From Haematobia irritans (taxonomy: Eukaryota > Arthropoda > Insecta > Diptera > Muscidae): 64,000 nucleotides of DNA. The position numbers and the translations under genes are program-made. Of the stretch, positions 46,448 through 61,444 are shown one piece after another (positions within the stretch are counted from its first letter, which is position 1; each line of letters opens with the position of its first letter). The stretch spans positions 56,796,066-56,860,065 of the forward strand of contig NC_134400.1 of assembly GCF_050003625.1 (NCBI RefSeq), written 5' to 3'. A model generated the notes under the pieces. The model searched no databases, was not told where the DNA came from, and saw nothing but the letters and a program-made list of their open reading frames with translations.

Positions 46448-46585
46448 GAAAATCATTGGCGAAACCATTGCCCCATGCCGTAATACATTCTTATTATTTT
46501 TGGAAATTGTTATTTGAATTGATTCTTTTGAGACATACTTGTTATAATGGAAATTTCATTAAGCTGTGAAAAAAACAAAAAAAAA

Positions 46586-48004
46586 ACAAGTATATACGGC
46601 CGTAAGTTCGGCCAGGCCGAAGCTTATGTACCCTCCATCATGGATTGCGTAGAAACTTCTTCTAAACACTGCCACCCACAATCGAATTACTTAAGTTGCG
46701 GTAACGCTTGCCGATGGCAAGGTATCTTAAAACCTCCTAACACCATCTTCTAAATTGTATGTAAGTCCATACGTGGTATATATTAAATCAAAAAGGATCG
46801 ATCCAATACGTATATAATTCAGTTTGACAAAGTAGACATAAAATTTTGACAAAATTTTCTACAGAAATAAAATTTTAACAAAATTTTCTATAGAAATAAA
46901 ATTTTCACAAAATTTTCTATAGAAATAAAAATTTTCACAAAATTTTCTATAGAAAGAAATTTTTGACAAAAATGTTTACAGAAATAAAATTTTAACAAAA
47001 TTTTCTATAGAAATAAACTTTTGACAAAATTTTCTATAGAAATAAAATCTTGGTAGATTATTTTTGGCTCGAGTGGCAACCATGATTATGAATCGAATAA
47101 AATTTGAACAAAATCTTCTATAAAAATAAAATTTTGACAATGATGAAAATTTTATTATGAACCGAATAAAATTTTAACAAAATTTTCTCTAGAAATAAAA
47201 TTTTGACAAAATTTTCTATAGAAATAAAATTTTGGTAGATTATTTTTGGCTCTAGTGGCAACCATGATTATGAATCGATATGGACCCATTTTTGTGTGAT
47301 TGGACCAATTTTGGTATGGTTGTTAGCGACCATATACTAACACCACGTTCCTAATTTGAACCGGATCGGATGAATTTTGCTCCTCCAAGAGGCTCCGGAG
47401 GTCAAATCTGGAGAACGTTTTATATGGGGGCTATATATAATTATGGACCGATGTCGACCAGTTTTTGCATGATTGTTAGAGACCATATACTAACACCATG
47501 TACCAAATTTCAGCCCGATCGGATTAAATATGCCTCTCTTAGAGGCTCCACAAGCCAATTCTGGGGATCGGTTTATATGGGGGCTATATATAATTATGGA
47601 CCGATATGGACCAATTTTTGCATGGTTGTTAGAGACCATATACCAACACCATGTACCAAATTTCAGATGGATCGGATGAAATATGCTTCTGTTAGAGGCT
47701 CCACAACCCAAATCTGAGGGTCCCTTTATATGGGGGCTATACGTAAAAGTGGACCGATGTGGCCCATTTTCAATACCATCCGACCTACATCGATAACAAC
47801 TACTTGTGCCAAGTTTCAAGTCGATAGCTTGTTTCGTTCGGAAGTTAGCGTGATTTCAACAGACGGACGGACATGCTTAGATCGACTCAGAATTTCACCA
47901 CGACCCAGAACATATATACTTTATGGGGTCTTAGAGCAATATTTCGATGTGTTACAAACGGAATGACAAAGTTAACATACCCCCATCCTATGATGGAGGG
48001 TATA
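46586..48004 (-). mobile_element. HINE family A, left member of inverted pair
   Basis: 3' end ACAAGTATATACGGCCG at 46586, minisatellite module at 46835-47260, about three internal repeats, GTCCGTCC tract near 47860 and 5' hairpin TATACCCTCCATCATAGG at 48004. It shares private variants (CATCATAGG, 'ttctaaacactgccacc', 'ttcggtt..ttattatgaaccg') with 50022-51898. Confidence 0.82.
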
Positions 48005-48006
48005 AA

Positions 48007-50020
48007 AACAATATATAGAAATGAATTAAACCAAAATAATTTTCTTTTCAATAAAAATGAGCTCATTTAGCATCAGTTTAATGATGGATTTTTTCTTTGA
48101 AAGAACAAAGCTTTGGGAAAACATTCAAAATTGAAACAATCAACCCTGCAAATTGCAAGCAGAATTTTTATATTAAATTTGTATCCTAAACTTCTAGATA
48201 AACCTCGTAAAAATTACGTCCAAGGACATTGACTGGTGTCCTTTTAAAGTTTTCCCATCAACAATTGTGCTCAGTACGACAAAGGAGAGAAGCAATCAAA
48301 GAATAGAGACCAAACACAATTTTACTCTTAAAGCCACTCTGAAGCCGCAGCCATCCAAGCGTCCAAAGTGTGTTTAACACTTGCAAAAGGGATAAAAATC
48401 TTTTATTTCTATTTGAAACTTTCAACGAAATTGAATTTCCCGCAAAAGGCTCTTTGGTGGCTATAGCATCTCGTACACGAGCGTTGCCATAAATACATCC
48501 ACCCATCCATCCATTCATTCATTCATTCGTTCATCCATCCATTGGCGGAGGTGGTGTTGGCGGTGGTGTTCAAAACTCTCGCCATCTCAAACGTTTCTTG
48601 AGTTGCACTCCAACTGTATGACTGAGACATTACAACCAAAAGTAAATTAGAGGGGGACTCCCATGAAACGAAATTGAAATGGAAGCAAACTTAGTTGTGT
48701 TGGCAAATGGTTTCATTTTTTTTAAATCTATTACGCTTTGGGAAAAAAACATTCGTTTGATTTAAGGAGGTGATGATTATGTTTACAACGTGTTCACGAA
48801 AGGAGACTTGAAAGTCAAAAAGTCGTTGTATCTGCCATCAGTTTTATGTACTCAACATCACTAAGCATAGGCAGCTTTCCAAAGAGATATGCATTGAGTG
48901 TTCGAAATCATTTCGAGAGTATCTTTTATGTTTTTATCTGGGTTAAAGATTACGAATTTTCTATTTAGAAAAATTTGAATTGTTAACATATTAATGGAGA
49001 ATTCAATTATGGAAACAGCCACTAGTGGATGAACTGATAACGCCTGCTAGGAAATGTTGTAGTAAGGGCAAATTAATAAAATAATTATAGACTTTGTTGT
49101 TGTTGATTTTGAGCAATTACTGTTTAACTTATTTTTATTGAAAAAAAAAACTGTTTTGTTTGTAGTTAAATTTTATTTTTTTTTGAAATTTTCTACAGCC
49201 CAATGAAATTTTCCTTTTTTAAGTATGTCTCAAACGTTTTATGAACTAAATGTGGGTATAAAGCTCAGTGACCGTACATATAAGTTCAATATGAACTAAT
49301 GCCAATGTCTTCGTACGATTCTCAAAAAAAGTAAAAATGAACTACGTACTAAAGAAAATATTTACGTGATATTAAAGATTACGCAACCTCAATTTTAGGA
49401 TGCGCAATTTTCACAATGTTAAGGACGAATTTCTTTAAAATAATGAAATTGTTATTAAAAGAAAGTTTATAATCTTTGCTTCAATCTTTTTTTTATTAAA
49501 TATAAGACACACATTTTGAAAATTTGCGTCCCTTCGTTAAAGTTGCATGTCTTTAAACTAAGGCAAATTTTCCTTAAAATAAAGAAACACATTTTTGATT
49601 TAAAGAAATCGTCCTTAAATTAACTTTAGATTGAAGATAGAAACGCTTCAAATATAGGCTAAGACTTATTTTCAGGATTTGGCCTCTTTGATTTAAAGTT
49701 CTTTTGGAATTAAGAAAATACTTTTTACTTCGAAGTATCCGTCACAATTTGGATTTTTAAACTGGCATGTATTTGTACGTGAATAGCTTTATTAATATTC
49801 CGGGAAAAAAAGAATGAAAACTCGATAAATGAGATCTGCATCCTAATTTTAATTTTATAAACCTTTTACTTCGTCCAGGCGAAAGGTAAATTTTAAAAAA
49901 TTTATAAAATCGAATAATTTCTTCCACATTGTTTGTATTACAGAAAATGGTGCTAAGAACTAAGGTGCTAAGTAGTGGGAAAGACATGAGGGAAAATTCA
50001 ATTAGTCGGAAAAGATATTT
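48007..50020. other. Spacer between inverted HINE A copies
   Basis: 48010-48700 looks single-copy, with a CATC/CATT simple repeat at 48497-48543. A reversed MITE I fragment lies at about 49215-49345, MITE E-like text at about 49380-49800, and a composite MITE M1 fragment at about 49860-50015 (ttcgtccaggcgaaagg, ctgtaatacaaacaatg reversed). No gene was recognised. Confidence 0.5.
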
Positions 50021-50021
50021 T

Positions 50022-51898
50022 TATACCCTCCATCATAGGATGGGGGTATATTAACTTTGTCATTCCGTTTGTAACACATCGAAATATTGCTCTAAGACCC
50101 CATAAAGTATACATATTCTGGGTCGTGGTGAAATTCTGAGTCGATCTAAGCATGTCCGTCCGTCCGTCCGTCTGTTGAAATCACGCTAACTTCAGAACGA
50201 AACAAGCTATCGACTTGAAACTTGGCACAAGTAGTTGTTATCGATGTAGGTCGGATGGTATTGAAAATGGGTCATATCGGTCCACTTTTACGTATAGCCC
50301 CCATATAAACGGTAACCCAAATTTGGCTTGTGGAGCCTCTAACAGAAGCATATTTCATCCGATCCGGCTGAAATTTGGTATATGGTGTTGGTATATGGTC
50401 TCTAACAACCATGCAAAAATTGGTCCACATCGGTTCATAATTATATATAGCCCCCATATAAACCGATCTCCAGATTTGGCTTGCGGAGCCTAAAATAGAA
50501 GCAAATTTCATTCGATCCGGCTGAAATTTGGTACATGGTGTTGGTATATGGTCTCTAACAACCATGCAAAAATTGGTTCACATCGGTCCATAATTATATA
50601 TAGCCCCCATATAAACCGATCCCCAGATTTGGCTTGCGGAGCCTCAAAGAGAAGCAAATTTCATCCGATCCGGCTGAAATTTGGTACATGGTGTAGGTAT
50701 ATAGTCTCTAACAACCGTGCAAAAATTGGTCCACATCGGTCCATAATTATATATGGCGCCCATATAAACCGATCCTCAGATTTGGGTTGCGGAACCTCAA
50801 AGAGAAGCAAATTTCATCCGATCCGCCTGAAATTTGGTACATGATATTGGTATATGGTCTCTAACAAACATGCAAAAATTGGTCCACATCGGTTCATAAT
50901 TATATATAGCCCCCATATAAACCGATCCCCATATTTGGCTTGCGAAGTCTCCAAGAGAAGCAAATTTCATCCAATCCGGTTGTAATTTGGAACATGGTGT
51001 TAGTATATGATCTTTAACAACCGTGCCAGAATTGGTCCATATCGGTCCATAATTATATATAGCCCCCATATAAAACATTCTCCAGATTTGACGTCCGGAG
51101 CCTCTTGGAGGAGCAAAATTCATCCGATCCGGTTCAAATTAGGCACGTGGTGTTAGTATATGGTCGCTAACAACCATACCAAAATTGGTCCAATCACACA
51201 AAAATTGGTCCATATCGGTTCATAATCATGGTTGCCACTGAAGCCAAAAATAATCTACCAAAATTTTATTTCTATAGAAAATTTTGTCAACATTTTATTT
51301 CTAGAGAAGATTTTGTTAAAATTTTATTTCTAGAGAAAATTTTGTCAAAATTTTATTTCTATAGAAAATTTTGTTCAGATTTTATTCGGTTCATAATCAT
51401 GGTTGCCACTCGAGCCAAAAATAATCTACCAAGATTTTATTTCTATAGAATATTTTGTCAAAAGTTTATTTCTATAGAAAATTTTGTTAAAATTTTATTT
51501 CTGTAGAATTTTTTTGTCAAAATTTACTTTCTATAGAAAATTTTGTCAAAATTTTTATTTCTATAGAAAATTTTGTGAAAATTTTATTTCTATAGAAAAT
51601 TTTGTTAAAATTTTATTTCTGTAGAAAATTTTGTCAAAATTTTATGCCTACTTTGTCAAGCTGAAATATATACGTATTGGATCGATCGTTTTTGATTTAA
51701 TATATACCACGTATGGACTTACATACAATTTAGAAGATGGTGTTAGGAGGTTTTAAGATACCTTGCCATCGGCAAGCGTTACCGCAACTTAAGTAATTCG
51801 ATTGTGGATGGCAGTGCTTAGAAGAAGTTTCTACGCAATCCATGATGGAGGGTACATAAGCTTCGGCCTGGCCGAACTTACGGCCGTATATACTTGTT
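50022..51898 (+). mobile_element. HINE family A, right member of inverted pair
   Basis: The 5' hairpin TATACCCTCCATCATAGG is followed by a GTCCGTCC tract (50156-50174), five or six internal repeats, the minisatellite module (51230-51655), the 3' hairpin and ATATACTTGT at 51898. It is the opposite orientation of 46586-48004, with shared diagnostic variants and two or more extra internal repeats. Confidence 0.82.
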
Positions 51899-51899
51899 T

Positions 51900-52139
51900 A
51901 ATAATGTACTTAATATTAGTGACATACTAACTCTTTTGGTGCGAAATAAACCATAGCTCCTAATATTAGACATTTCTGCTCAGATTGTGACAAGACACCC
52001 ATAAACATGTACCCCCCTTTATGTTCTCCAAAACCTATACCAATGATACCCCAGAAATGCTTATGTTTACTAATTCAGTAGGGGTGGTTTAGGGTATGAT
52101 ATAGTCGGCCCCGCCTGACTTTCTACTTTACTCACTTGT
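51900..52139 (+). mobile_element. HINE family B 3'-end fragment
   Basis: Matches about 18100-18594 with gaps and ends with hairpin AGTCGGccccgcCTGACT and ACTCACTTGT. It directly follows HINE A and precedes a family C end. Confidence 0.65.
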
Positions 52140-52393
52140 TTTTTACTAACATAACATTGTGTTCCACCTAGTGCATTAGCCGACTTAAATTTTGAGTCTA
52201 TAGATTTTGTAGAAGTCTATTAAATTCTGTCCAGATCGAGTGATATTTAAATGTATGTATTTGGGACAAACCTTTATATATAGCCCCCAACACATTTGAC
52301 GGATGTGATATGGTATCGAACATTTAAATCTACAAAGTGGTGCAGGATATAATATAGTCGGCCGCGCCCGACATTAGACTTTCCTTACTTGTT
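52140..52393 (+). mobile_element. HINE family C/D 3'-end fragment
   Basis: Text 'ttactaacataacattgtgt' through 'tagtcggccgcgcccgacat' and TTACTTGT. It matches 62398-62622 and the reverse of the 3' end of 43941-44921. Confidence 0.65.
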
Positions 52394-52636
52394 TATTCTG
52401 TAGTATGGTAGTATATAAATATAGGAAAATGTTAACTAATATGTAGAATGCATTCTTCCTAATGTCTACTAAAATCACATCGTTGAAGCAAATAAAAATG
52501 TCTTTGGCGCCATACGAAGTTCAAATTTCATCAAACTTAGTTCATTTTACCTTAAATGAGGGTCTCTTGTAGCTGGGTGCATTAGAATACTCATTTTGAA
52601 TTATTTACAACTCTAAAGATAATTCAACATGTCTTG

Positions 52637-54376
<1,740 letters not shown>

Positions 54377-54518
54377 TTATACCCTTCACCTCTACTGTGG
54401 TACAGGGTATAATAAGTTTGTGCATTTGTATGTAACGCCAAGAAGGAAAAGTCTGAGACCCATCGTTTAGTATACCGATCGTCTTAGAATTAAATTCTGA
54501 GTCGATTTAGCGATGTCC

Positions 54519-54564
<46 letters not shown>

Positions 54565-55817
54565 CTGTCTGTTGATGTATTTTTGTGTGCAAAGTACAGC
54601 TCGCAGTTTTAGTCCGATTGTCCTAAAATTTGGTATAGGGTCCTGTTTCGGCTCACAGACGATCCCTATTGATTTCGGAAAAAATCGGTTCAGATTTAGA
54701 TATAGCTGCCATATATATTTTTCACCGATCTGGTCATAATTGGCGTGTATATCAACCGATCTTCCTCAAATTCCGTACATCCGAATATTTTATGAGTCTC
54801 GAAAAACTTGCAAAATATCAGCGAAATCGGTTCAGATTTAGATATAGCTCCCATATATAGCTTTCGCCCGATTTACACTCATTTGCCCACAGAGGCCAAT
54901 TTTTTGCTCCGATTTAGTTGAAATTTTGCACAGGGAGTAGAATTAGCATTGTAGCTATGCGTGTCAAATTTGGTTGAAATCGGTTCAGATTTAGATATAG
55001 CTCCCATATATAGCTTTCGCTCGATTTACACTCAAATGACCACAGAGACCAATTTTTTGCTCCGATTTAGTTGAAATTTTGCACAAGGAGTATAATTAGC
55101 ATTGTAGCTATACGTGCCAAATTTGGTTGAAATCGGTTCAGATTTAGATATAGCTCCCATATATAGCTTTCGCCCGATTTACACTCATTTGCCCACAGAG
55201 GCCAATTTTTTGCTCCGATTTAGTTGAAATTTTGCATAGGGAGTAGACTTAGCATTGTAGCTATACGTGCCAAATTTGGTTGAAATCGGTTCAGATTTAG
55301 ATATAGCTCCCATATATAGCTTTCGCCCGATTTACACTCATTTGCCCACAGAGGCCAATTTTTTGCTCCGATTTAGTTGAAATTTTGCATAGGGAGTAGA
55401 ATTAGCATTGTAACTATGCGTGCCAAATTTGGTTGAAATCGGTTCAGATTTGGATATATCTCCCATATATAGCTTTCGCCCGATTTACACTCATATGACC
55501 ACAGAGGCCATTTTTTTGCTCCGATTTAGTTGAAATTTTGCATAGGGAGTAGAATTACCATTGTTGCTATGCGTGCCAAATTTGGTTGAAATCGGTTCAG
55601 ATTTAGATATTGCTCCCATATATATGTTTTCCTGATTTCGACAAAAATGGCCAAAATACCAACATTTTCCTTGTAAAATCGCCACTGCTTAGTCCAAAGG
55701 TTGTAAAAATGACTCTAATTTTCCTAAACTTCTAATACATATATATCGAGCGACAAATCATAAATAAACTTTTGCGAAGTTTCCTTAAAATTGCTTCAGA
55801 TTTAAATTTTTCACATA
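54377..55817 (+). mobile_element. HINE family D array, unit 2
   Basis: 5' hairpin, (GTCT)n at 54513-54573, then internal repeats whose CTCCCATATA cores start at 55001, 55154, 55307, 55460 and 55613, each exactly 153 bp apart. It ends 'cacatattt' at unit 3. It is almost identical to unit 7 (62625-64000), including private variants such as 'tcgctcgatttacactcaaa'. Confidence 0.82.
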
Positions 55818-56259
55818 TTTATACCCTTCACCACTACTGTGGTACAGGGCAGGGCTGTGGAGCCGGAGTCGGAGTCGGAGTCTTGGAGTCGGAGTCTGAA
55901 GATTTTGCTGGAGTCGGAGTCGGAGTCGTAAAAATTTTGCTCGACTCCGACTCCGGCTAAACCAAATTTTTTAAAACACTTCACATTTTTGTAACTAAGC
56001 AAGTTTTTACGCAAATTAGTTTCCATTGCGTTATTCAATCGATCAATGTACAGCATTGTTGTAAATAAAAATCAACTTCCAATTACGGCTATCTTTTTAT
56101 GTCTCCTAGAATGTGAGACTGCTAGTCTAACATTGGATGGATCGATCCATTTTGATGCCCATATCAATTTATTTGAAATATTTCGAACAATCGAAATTAT
56201 TTTTTTTTTATTTTATTTTAAGGCCATATACATATGTGGAATATTGACAGAAAATTTTT

Positions 56260-57400
56260 TCAAAATTGTTTTTTATAGAAAATTTTGTCAAAATGTTATT
56301 TCTATAAAAAGTTTTGTCAAAATTTTATTTCTATAGCAACTTTTGTCAAAATTTTATTTCTATAAAAATTTATTCAAAATTTTTTACTATAGAAATATTT
56401 TTTTTATAGAAAATTTAGTCAAAATTTTATTTCTATAGAAAATTGGGTAAAAAATTATGTTTCTATAGAATATTTTGCAAAATGTTATTTCTATAGAAAA
56501 TTTTGCAAAATTTTGTTTGTTACACAAACATTTTTTCAAAATTTTATTTCTATTGATAATTTTATTTCTATAGAAAATTTTTCCAAACTTTTATAGTAAT
56601 AGATTTTCTTATTAGAAAATTTGGTCAAAATTTTATTTCTACAGAAAATTTTGCAAAAATTGTATAGTAATAGATTTTTTTATTAGAAAATTTGGTCAAA
56701 ATTTTATTTCTATAGAAAATTTTGTCAAAATTTTATTTCTATAGAAAATTGAGTCAAAATGTTGTTTCTGTAGAATATTTTGCAGAATTTTATTTACTAC
56801 ACAAAATTTTTTTTAAAATTGTATTTTTATTGATAATTTTTTCAAAATTTTATTTCTATAAGAAAAAATTGTCAAATTTTATTTCTATAGCAAATTTTCT
56901 CAAATTTTTTTTCTTACTAATGTTCACTGATACTCACTGCTATAAAAAATGTATTCAAAATTTTATTACTATAGAAAAATTTTTTCTATGTAAAATTTAG
57001 TCAACATTTTATTTCTATAGAAAATTTAGTCAAAATTTTGTTTCTGTAGAATATTTTGCAAAATTTTATTTCTATACAAAATTTTGCAATTTTTTTTTGC
57101 TACACATTTTTTTTTAAATTGTATTTCTATTGATAATTTTTTCAAACTTTAATTTCTATAAACAATTTTGCCAAATTTTATTTCTATAAAAATTTTATTC
57201 AAAATGTTATTTCTATATATTTTGTCAAAATTTGATTTCTATAGAAAATTGTGCCAAAATTTTATTTTTATAGAAAATTTAGTCAAAATGTTGTTTCTGT
57301 AGAAAATTTTGCAAAATTTTATTTCTATATAAAATTTTGCAAAATTTTATTTACTAGACAAAAATTTTTCCAAAATTGTATGCTCACTGATACTCACTGC
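56260..57400. repeat. Diverged 29-bp minisatellite in hAT element
   Basis: Roughly 40 degenerate units of the TTTCTATAGAAAATTTTG type, with many indels. It is older-looking than the arrays at 25395 and 51230. Confidence 0.8.
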
Positions 57401-57499
57401 TAAGTCGAAAACTTGTAGAAATGACTCAAATTTTCAAAATTTTCAATGAATGAATCATAAATGCATTTCTGCGAAATTGTCTAAACAATTGTAAATATT

Positions 57500-57625
57500 T
57501 CCCAAATATTGCCCGAGATTTTGTAGAAGTCTGATTTGAGATTTTATCAAAATGTAGATCTAAATACAAAGTTGTGCAGAGTATATTATAATCGGCCCGC
57601 CCGACTTTAGACTTTCCTTGCATTT
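57500..57625 (+). mobile_element. HINE C/D 3'-end fragment inside hAT
   Basis: 'gattttgtagaagtctgatttg' through 'tataatcggcccgcccgact' and TTCCTTGC. A decayed 3' hairpin (ATCGGcccgcCCGACT) remains. Confidence 0.6.
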
Positions 57626-59036
57626 TTATTTTTTGTTAAAATTGTGTTACGTCCCATAACGTTAGATTTAAAATTTAAGTACATAGATTTTGTAGAAGTA
57701 TATACAATTTTGTCTAAATCGATTCAGATTCAAATTCATGCATATGGGAATATAAACCTTTATATAGCTCGCAACAAATTAAAATGATTTGAGATAGTAT
57801 CAATAATTTTGGTCCACAAATACATAACATATACTGTTGGTATCTTCTCATATTATGATGGGTATTTATATCATTATCTTATTTATTAAACATTGCCCTA
57901 AATTTGAAATATAGAGTTCAATTGGCATTTAATGTGAAATTAAGACCTTTTTTGCACACATAAATAAATACGATACTTTACATCGATCCACTTACGGTAC
58001 CCCCGGAGTCGACTCCGGAGTCGGAGTCGGAGTCGGAGTCGAGCTGATGAAAAATGCTGGAGTCGGAGTCGAGCAAAATTGGCTCGACTCCACAGCCCTG
58101 GTACAGGGTATAATAAGTTTGTGCATTTGTATGTAACGCCAAGAAGGAGTAATCATAGACCAACCTTTTAGTATACGGATCGGCTTAGAATTAAATTCTG
58201 AGTCGATTTAGCGATGTCCGTCTGTCTGTCTGTCCGTCTGTCTGTCTGTTGACGTATTTTTGTGTGCAAAGTACAGCTCGCAGTTTTAGTCCGATTGTCC
58301 TAAAATTTGGTATAGGGTCCTGTTTCGGCTCAAAGACGATCCCTATTGATTTTGGAAAAAATCGGTTCAGATTTAGATATAGCTGCCATATATATTTTTC
58401 ACCGATCTGGTCATAATTGGCGTGTATATCAACCGATCTTCCTCAAATTCCGTACATCCAAATATTTTACGAGTCTCGAAAAACTTGCAAAATACATCCA
58501 AATCGGTTCAGATTTAGATATAGCTTCCATATATAGCTTTCGCCCGATTTACACTCCTTTGTCCACAGAGGCCAATTTTTTGCTCCGATTTAGTTGAAAT
58601 TTTGCACAGGGAGTAGAATTAGCATTATAGCTATGCGTGTCAAATTTGGTGGAAATCGGTTCAGATTTAGATATAGCTCCCATATATAGCTTTCGCCCGA
58701 TTTACACTCATTTGTCCACAGAGGCCAATTTTTTGCTCCGATTTAGTTGAAATTTTGCACAGGGAGTAGAATTAGCATTGTAGCTATACGTGTCAAATTT
58801 GGTTGAAATCGGTTCAGATATAGATATAGCTCCAATATATATGTTTTTCTGATTTCGACAAAAAATGGTCAAAATACCAACATTTTCATTGTAAAATCGC
58901 CACTGCTTAGTCGAAAAGTTGTAAAAATGACTCTAATTTTCCTAAACTTCTAATACATATATATCGAGCGATAAATCATAAATAAACTTTTTCGAAGTTT
59001 CCTTAAAATTGCTTCAGATTTAAACGTTTCCCATAT

Positions 59037-60167
59037 TTATACCCTTCACCACTACTGTGGTACAGGGTATAATAAGTTTGTGCATTTGTATGTAACGCCA
59101 AGAAGGAGTAATCATAGACCAACCTTTTAGTATACGGATCGGCTTAGAATTAAATTCTGAATCGCTTTAGCGATGTCCGTCTGTCTGTCTGTCCGTCTGT
59201 CTGTCTGTCCGTCTGTCTGTCTGTCTGTTGATGTATTTTTGTGTGCAAAGTAGAGCTCGCAGTTTTAGTCCGATTGTCCTAAAATTTGGTACAGGGTCCT
59301 GTTTCGGCTCAAAGACGATCCCTATTGATTTTGGAAAAAATCGGTTCAGATTTAGATATAGCTGCCATATATATTTTTCACCGATCGGGTCATAATTGGC
59401 GTGTATATCAACCGATCTTCCTCAAATTCCGTACATCCGAATATTTTATGAGTCTCGAAAAACTTGCAAAATATCAGCAAAATCGGTTCAGATTTAGATA
59501 TAGCTCCCATATATAGCTTTCGCCCGATTTACAATCATTTGCCCACAGAGGCCAATTTTTTGCTCCGATTTAGTTGAAATTTTGCATAGGGAGTAGAATT
59601 AGCGTTGTAACTATGCGTGCCAAATTTGCTTGAAATCGGTTCAGATTTGGATATATCTCCCATATAAAGATTTCGCCCGATTTACACTCATATGACGACA
59701 GAGGCCAATTTTTAACTCCGATTTAGTTGAAATTTTGCACAGGGAGTAGAATTAGCATTGTTGCTATGCGTGCCAAATTTGGTTGAAATCGGTTCATATT
59801 TAGATATATCTCCCATATATAGCTTTCGCCCGATTTACACTCATATGACAACAGAGGCCAATTTTTAACTCCGATTTAGTTGAAATTTTGCACAGGGAGT
59901 AGAATTAGCATTGTTGCTATGCATGCCAAATTTGGTTGAAATCGGTTCAGATTTAGATATAGCTCCCATATATATGTTTTTCTGATTTCGACCAAAATGG
60001 TCAAAATACCAACATTTTCCTTGTAAAATCGCCACTGCTTAGTCGAAAAGTTGTAAAAATGACTCTAATTTTCCTAAACTTCTAATACATATATATCGAG
60101 CGATAAATCATAAATAAACTTTTTCGAAGTTTCCTTAAAATTGCTTCAGATTTAAACGTTTCCCATA
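59037..60167 (+). mobile_element. HINE family D array, unit 4
   Basis: 5' hairpin, (GTCT/GTCC)n at 59178-59228, four internal repeats with the TATAGCTCCCATATA core, ending 'tttcccatattt' next to unit 5. No 3' hairpin. Confidence 0.8.
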
Positions 60168-61444
60168 TTTATACCCTTCACCACTACTGTGGTACAGGGT
60201 ATAATAAGTTTGTGCATTTGTATGTAACGCCAAGAAGGAAAAGTCTGAGACCCATCGTTTAGTATACCGATCGTCATAGAATTAAATTCTGAGTCGATTT
60301 AGCGATGTCCGTCTGTCTGTCTGTCTGTCTGTCCGTCTGTCTGTCTGTCTGTTGATGTATTTTTGTGTGCAAAGTACAGCTCGCAGTTTTAGTCCGATTG
60401 TCCTAAAATTTGGTATAGGGTCCTGTTTCGGCTCAAAGACGACCCCTATTGCTTTTGGAAAAAATCGGTTCAGATTTAGATATAGCTGCCATATATATTT
60501 TTCACCGATCTGGTCATAATTGGCGTGTATATCAACCGATCTTCCTCAAATTCCGTACATCCGAATATTTTATGAGTCTCGAAAAACTTGCAAAATATCA
60601 TCCAAATCGGTTCAGATTTAGATATAGCTCCCATATATAGCTTTCGCCCGATTTACACTCCTTTGCCCACAGAGGCCAATTTTTTGCTCCGATTTAGTTG
60701 AAATTTTGCACAGGGAGTAGAATTAGCATTATAGTTATGCGTGTCATATTTGGTGGAAATCGGTTCAGATTTAGATATAGCTCCCATATATAGCTTTCGC
60801 CCGATTTACACTCATATGACCACAGAGGCCAATCCTTTACTCCGATTTAATTGAAATTTTGCACAGAGAGTAGAATTAGCATAGTAGCTATGCGTGCCAA
60901 ATTTGGTTTAAATCGGTTCAGATTTAGATATATCTTCCATATATAGCTTTCGCCCGATTTACACTCATATGACCACAGTGGCCAATCTTTTACTCCGATA
61001 TAATTGAAATTTTGCACAGAGAGTAGAATTAGCATTGTAGCTATGCGTGCCAAATTTGGTTGAAATCGGTTCAGATTTAGATATAGCTTCCATATATAGT
61101 TTTCGCCCGATATGGACTTATATGGCCCCACAAGCCAGAGTTTTGGCCCAATTTGGTTGAAATTTTGCACTAGGAGTACAATTAGTAATATAGTCATATG
61201 TGCCAAATTTGATTGAAATCGGTTCAGATTTCGATATAGCTCCCATATATATGTTTTTCTGATTTCGACAAAAATGGTCAAAATACCAACATTTTCATTC
61301 TAAAATCGCCACTGCTTAGTCGAAAAGTTGTAAAAATGACTCTAATTTTCCTAAACTTCTAATACATATATATCGAGCGATAAACCATAAATAAACTTTT
61401 TCGAAGTTTCCTTAAAATTGCTTCAGATTTAAATGTTTCCCATA
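60168..61444 (+). mobile_element. HINE family D array, unit 5
   Basis: 5' hairpin, (GTCT)n at 60308-60352, internal repeats, ending 'tttcccatattt'. It carries the 'ggaaaagtctgagacccatc' variant shared with units 1, 2 and 7. No 3' hairpin. Confidence 0.8.

Larger units (their letters stand above)
55850..58100. mobile_element. Non-autonomous hAT element with 8-bp TSD
   Basis: 2,251 bp with perfect 13-bp inverted ends CAGGGCTGTGGAG/CTCCACAGCCCTG. The flanking 8-bp target duplication GTACAGGG is at 55842-55849 and 58101-58108. Both ends continue into GGAGTC hexamer arrays (55862-55955; 58006-58090). The interior has diverged 29-bp minisatellite units (56260-57400) and an embedded HINE C/D 3' fragment (about 57500-57625). 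No transposase is seen. The acidic 'DSDSDS' frame comes from the hexamers. Confidence 0.92.
55818..59036 (+). mobile_element. HINE family D array, unit 3 (split by hAT)
   Basis: The 5' hairpin is broken after GTACAGGG by the hAT element at 55850-58100 and resumes at 58101. Downstream are (GTCT)n at 58218-58250 and two or three internal repeats. It shares 'ggagtaatcatagaccaacc' with unit 4. It ends 'tttcccatattt' without a 3' hairpin. Confidence 0.78.

Noticed and set aside
55811..56056. Acidic DSDSDS protein
   Set aside because: Translation of the GGAGTC hexamer array at the hAT terminus.
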